Positions 62,229 to 64,000 of a stretch of 64,000 nt of DNA are shown piece after piece. The stretch is from NCBI RefSeq assembly GCF_003313505.1, contig NZ_QMHO01000014.1, forward strand, positions 1 through 64,000, given 5' to 3'. The position numbers were made by a program, and so were the translations under genes. The DNA comes from Pedobacter nanyangensis. GTDB lineage: Bacteria; Bacteroidota; Bacteroidia; Sphingobacteriales; Sphingobacteriaceae. Position 1 is the stretch's first letter. The number at the start of each line of letters is the position of its first letter. The notes under the pieces were generated by a model, which searched no databases, was not told the origin of the DNA, and saw only the letters and a list, made by a program, of their open reading frames with translations.

Positions 62229-63794
62229 TTACTGTACTTGTACGTTAATGAGCTTTAACCATCCTTCAGGCGTGATGTCGCCGTTTACAGATAGTTTTAT
62301 CCCTGGCTTATTGCCGTCGGTGGTATCAACAATGGCCACGGCCCAGGTATATGTTCCGGCAGGCACATCTACGTTGGCTTTTAGCTCATACTTTGTGGGT
62401 GCATTTTTCATCCACGTTGAAGGCTCACTGGCTTTATCCAGCAATACCTTTTTCACAGCGCCACTACCATCTAACAAGGCAAAAGCTACCTTATACTTAA
62501 AGTTCCACTGCGGAATATTATTAGGGAAATAGCCCCAGCCCATATTTCTCCAACGGTGCGTAATGGTGGTTTCGGTATTGCTGTTGAGTTTTTCTGGCAG
62601 GTAAACCTGATCCGGATATAAGCGATAGCCGCCTTCAGAAACAAAGCGCTGCACCAAGGTAAATGACTTAGCAAACCAGCTTTCAATATCTCCAATACGG
62701 AAATCCATGGTATTTACGGCAGCTTCTAAGGAGGCATCAAATTCCCCTTTCCGCACATCTTCGGGATGGCCTTCGCGGTACTTGCCGCTTGGATCAGTCC
62801 AATAACGGTGGGTGCCGCTGGTGATCCAGCCGCCTTCCATCAAAATTGGACGTTTAAAATTCCAGGCTTTGGCAAAATTCTTTTCCCAAGTTTGGTAGTA
62901 GTCGGTCATGCCAAAAGCATCTTGGCGAAGGCTGTATCCTTTGTTGATCAATTTGACAAGTAATCTTTCTGAATTAGGATTGGCTGAGCCCCAGCTTACG
63001 GGATCTCCCACTACCCTATGGTAGTTTATGGCCAAAGGAATTTTGGTGAATGTTCTGGTGTAAAGGTCAGATATCCAGTCCATCACTTCTTCTTTGGCTT
63101 CTTCAATTTTTGCGACAGGTGTGCTAGCCGCTGGATCAAAATAGACGACGTTATGCGCCTCGCCCCATTTTCCCAAACCGTAGGCGTCAATGAATGCCGT
63201 TTTCTTTGGATCGTTAAAATCCTTGGCCAGCTCTTCGATAAATTTGGTGTAATACTGCCTGAAAACGGGATCTTGTGGGTATGGGGTTTTGCGTGTAGGA
63301 TAGGCGGCATTTTCCAGGTAAAATTTCGCACCTGCGTCAAACACAAATTGCGGGGTATTCAATCCTTGGTCGCGGCCGTCTACTACAATACGAAAAGAGA
63401 TGGGCAAACCTCTGCTTTCGGCACCTTTAATCATTTTATAGATTGCCGTACTGGGGTCTCGCCATGCGTAAACCCCGTTAGCAGGGTTAAATGTAGCCCA
63501 GTTGGTACGGATGTAGCAGGCCGAAGCATAATCAATAGCCTTCACCCTTTTTCCCAAATCTGGCACATAATATTCCGTATCCCAATAGCTTTCCAGGCCA
63601 GATCCCGAGCCATACATCACCCATCCGTTTAAAGGGTTGCGGAATACGGAACTCCTGTTATAGTTAGGTTTTACCAATGTTCCCTGGGCTTTTGTAGCCT
63701 CATCTTCCTTGTTTTTTTTACAGGCAAAAACCAGGAGGCACATGATTGCGGCCAACGTTTTTAGGCCTGCTATTTTATAGTTTTGTTTTTTCAT
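62229..63794 (-). CDS. DUF4832 lipoprotein (glycoside hydrolase-like fold)
   Basis: The product is 521 residues from ATG 63794 (MKKQNYKIAGLKTLAAIMCL with lipobox LLVFAC). Visible segments are NPLNGWVMYGSGSGLESYWD, ACYIRTNWATFNPANGVYAW, the GRDQGLNTPQFVFD region and AFIDAYGLGKWGEAHN, then a C-terminal beta domain. This matches DUF4832-type proteins, which have a TIM-barrel-like hydrolase layout and are found in polysaccharide loci. The Glu of WGEAHN is a possible acid/base residue. The sugar target is not known. Confidence 0.82.
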   Translation of the reverse strand: MKKQNYKIAGLKTLAAIMCLLVFACKKNKEDEATKAQGTLVKPNYNRSSVFRNPLNGWVMYGSGSGLESYWDTEYYVPDLGKRVKAIDYASACYIRTNWATFNPANGVYAWRDPSTAIYKMIKGAESRGLPISFRIVVDGRDQGLNTPQFVFDAGAKFYLENAAYPTRKTPYPQDPVFRQYYTKFIEELAKDFNDPKKTAFIDAYGLGKWGEAHNVVYFDPAASTPVAKIEEAKEEVMDWISDLYTRTFTKIPLAINYHRVVGDPVSWGSANPNSERLLVKLINKGYSLRQDAFGMTDYYQTWEKNFAKAWNFKRPILMEGGWITSGTHRYWTDPSGKYREGHPEDVRKGEFDASLEAAVNTMDFRIGDIESWFAKSFTLVQRFVSEGGYRLYPDQVYLPEKLNSNTETTITHRWRNMGWGYFPNNIPQWNFKYKVAFALLDGSGAVKKVLLDKASEPSTWMKNAPTKYELKANVDVPAGTYTWAVAIVDTTDGNKPGIKLSVNGDITPEGWLKLINVQVQ

Positions 63795-63846
63795 TTTGAG
63801 TAACCTTAAATTTAATTTATACTCCAGCATTTTTACAGGTTTTGAT

Positions 63847-64000
63847 TTAGCGTTTCTCTGCTAGGATAGTGTTGTTCCGTAAATCAAAAATCAGCACATT
63901 GGTGGTTGCGGGAATAGTGTAATAGGAGTTGCGCTGCGCACTGGTGGTTCCGCCCGCCAATTCGGTCACTTTTCCTAGGATCAGCGTAAGTTCCTGCGCT
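63847..64000 (-). CDS. C-terminal end of an unknown protein (partial)
   Basis: On the minus strand a frame enters from the right edge and stops at TAA 63847-63849. The visible 51 residues include AQELTLILGKVTELAGG, NSYYTIPATTNVLIFDLRNN and the end TILAEKR. It is exported-looking beta sequence but cannot be assigned. It lies 52 bases upstream of the DUF4832 gene start and is probably in the same operon. Confidence 0.55.
   Translation of the reverse strand, partial: AQELTLILGKVTELAGGTTSAQRNSYYTIPATTNVLIFDLRNNTILAEKR

Noticed and set aside
1..64000. CRISPR array, prophage or conjugation genes
   Set aside because: No regularly spaced repeats, phage structural or transfer genes were seen in any part of the window.

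Overview
The window looks like a piece of a Bacteroidota chromosome, most likely Sphingobacteriaceae (Pedobacter/Sphingobacterium-like). The evidence is a CzcA efflux pump fused to a TolC-type outer-membrane factor, DUF6660-type small Cys proteins, SRPBCC/START-like and zf-TFIIB small proteins, a long TamB-like protein, TonB-dependent receptors with a carboxypeptidase-like N-terminus, and tRNA promoters of the Bacteroidota form TTG-N17/18-TAnnTTTG. No genus marker was searched, so the assignment is by eye.

Bases 1 to about 22,500 are the end of an integrated accessory element. A tyrosine recombinase (21006-22322, minus) lies just beside the 3' end of a tRNA-Phe gene (22505-22577, minus), the classic arrangement of an element inserted at a tRNA 3' end. 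Its other end and any transfer genes are not in the window. The cargo is a heavy-metal and envelope-stress island. A minus-strand run reads CzcA-TolC fusion, CzcB adaptor, bestrophin-like channel, MgtC-like protein, Zn/Cd P-type ATPase, single-span small protein, a cyclic-nucleotide-type sensor domain lacking its HTH, a single-domain response regulator and a DUF1345 membrane protein. Around it sit a His-rich secreted protein, several one-helix microproteins (some with periplasmic His), a divergent pair of DUF6660 Cys proteins, and an overlapping LTA-synthase-like sulfatase/PAP2 phosphatase pair. From about 17.2 to 21 kb the cargo is AT-rich and gene-poor: DUF1330, a dihydrofolate-reductase-like protein, an AraC regulator, remnants and hairpins.

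From 22.5 to 31.8 kb a segment is bracketed by two complete tRNA-Phe genes in the same orientation, each with its own promoter and terminator. It holds an OmpA-family porin, an OmpR/histidine-kinase pair, and a four-gene operon encoding MbnP-like lipoprotein, MbnH-like di-heme cytochrome, a CxxCxC beta-barrel protein and a His-tailed lipoprotein. Next to the operon are a decayed di-heme cytochrome gene and a small Cys-motif membrane protein. This is probably a methanobactin-independent copper system.

From 31.8 to 64 kb the content is housekeeping-like: HdrC/HdrB-like Fe-S proteins, AsmA- and TamB-family envelope proteins, MtgA, endonuclease III, RecA, START-domain protein, TsaD, RibBA, an LptF/G permease, tRNA-Met, S41 protease, AraC and XRE regulators, a TPR protein, TonB-dependent receptor, class-C beta-lactamase-like hydrolase and a DUF4832 lipoprotein. 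Palindromic intergenic repeats are frequent here and were not seen in the left 22 kb, which fits a foreign origin for the left part. Pseudogenes recognised by reading through frames are an ArsR regulator (51.7-51.9 kb), a di-heme cytochrome (30.5-31.0 kb) and a fragment resembling a type IX secretion C-terminal domain (16.9 kb).
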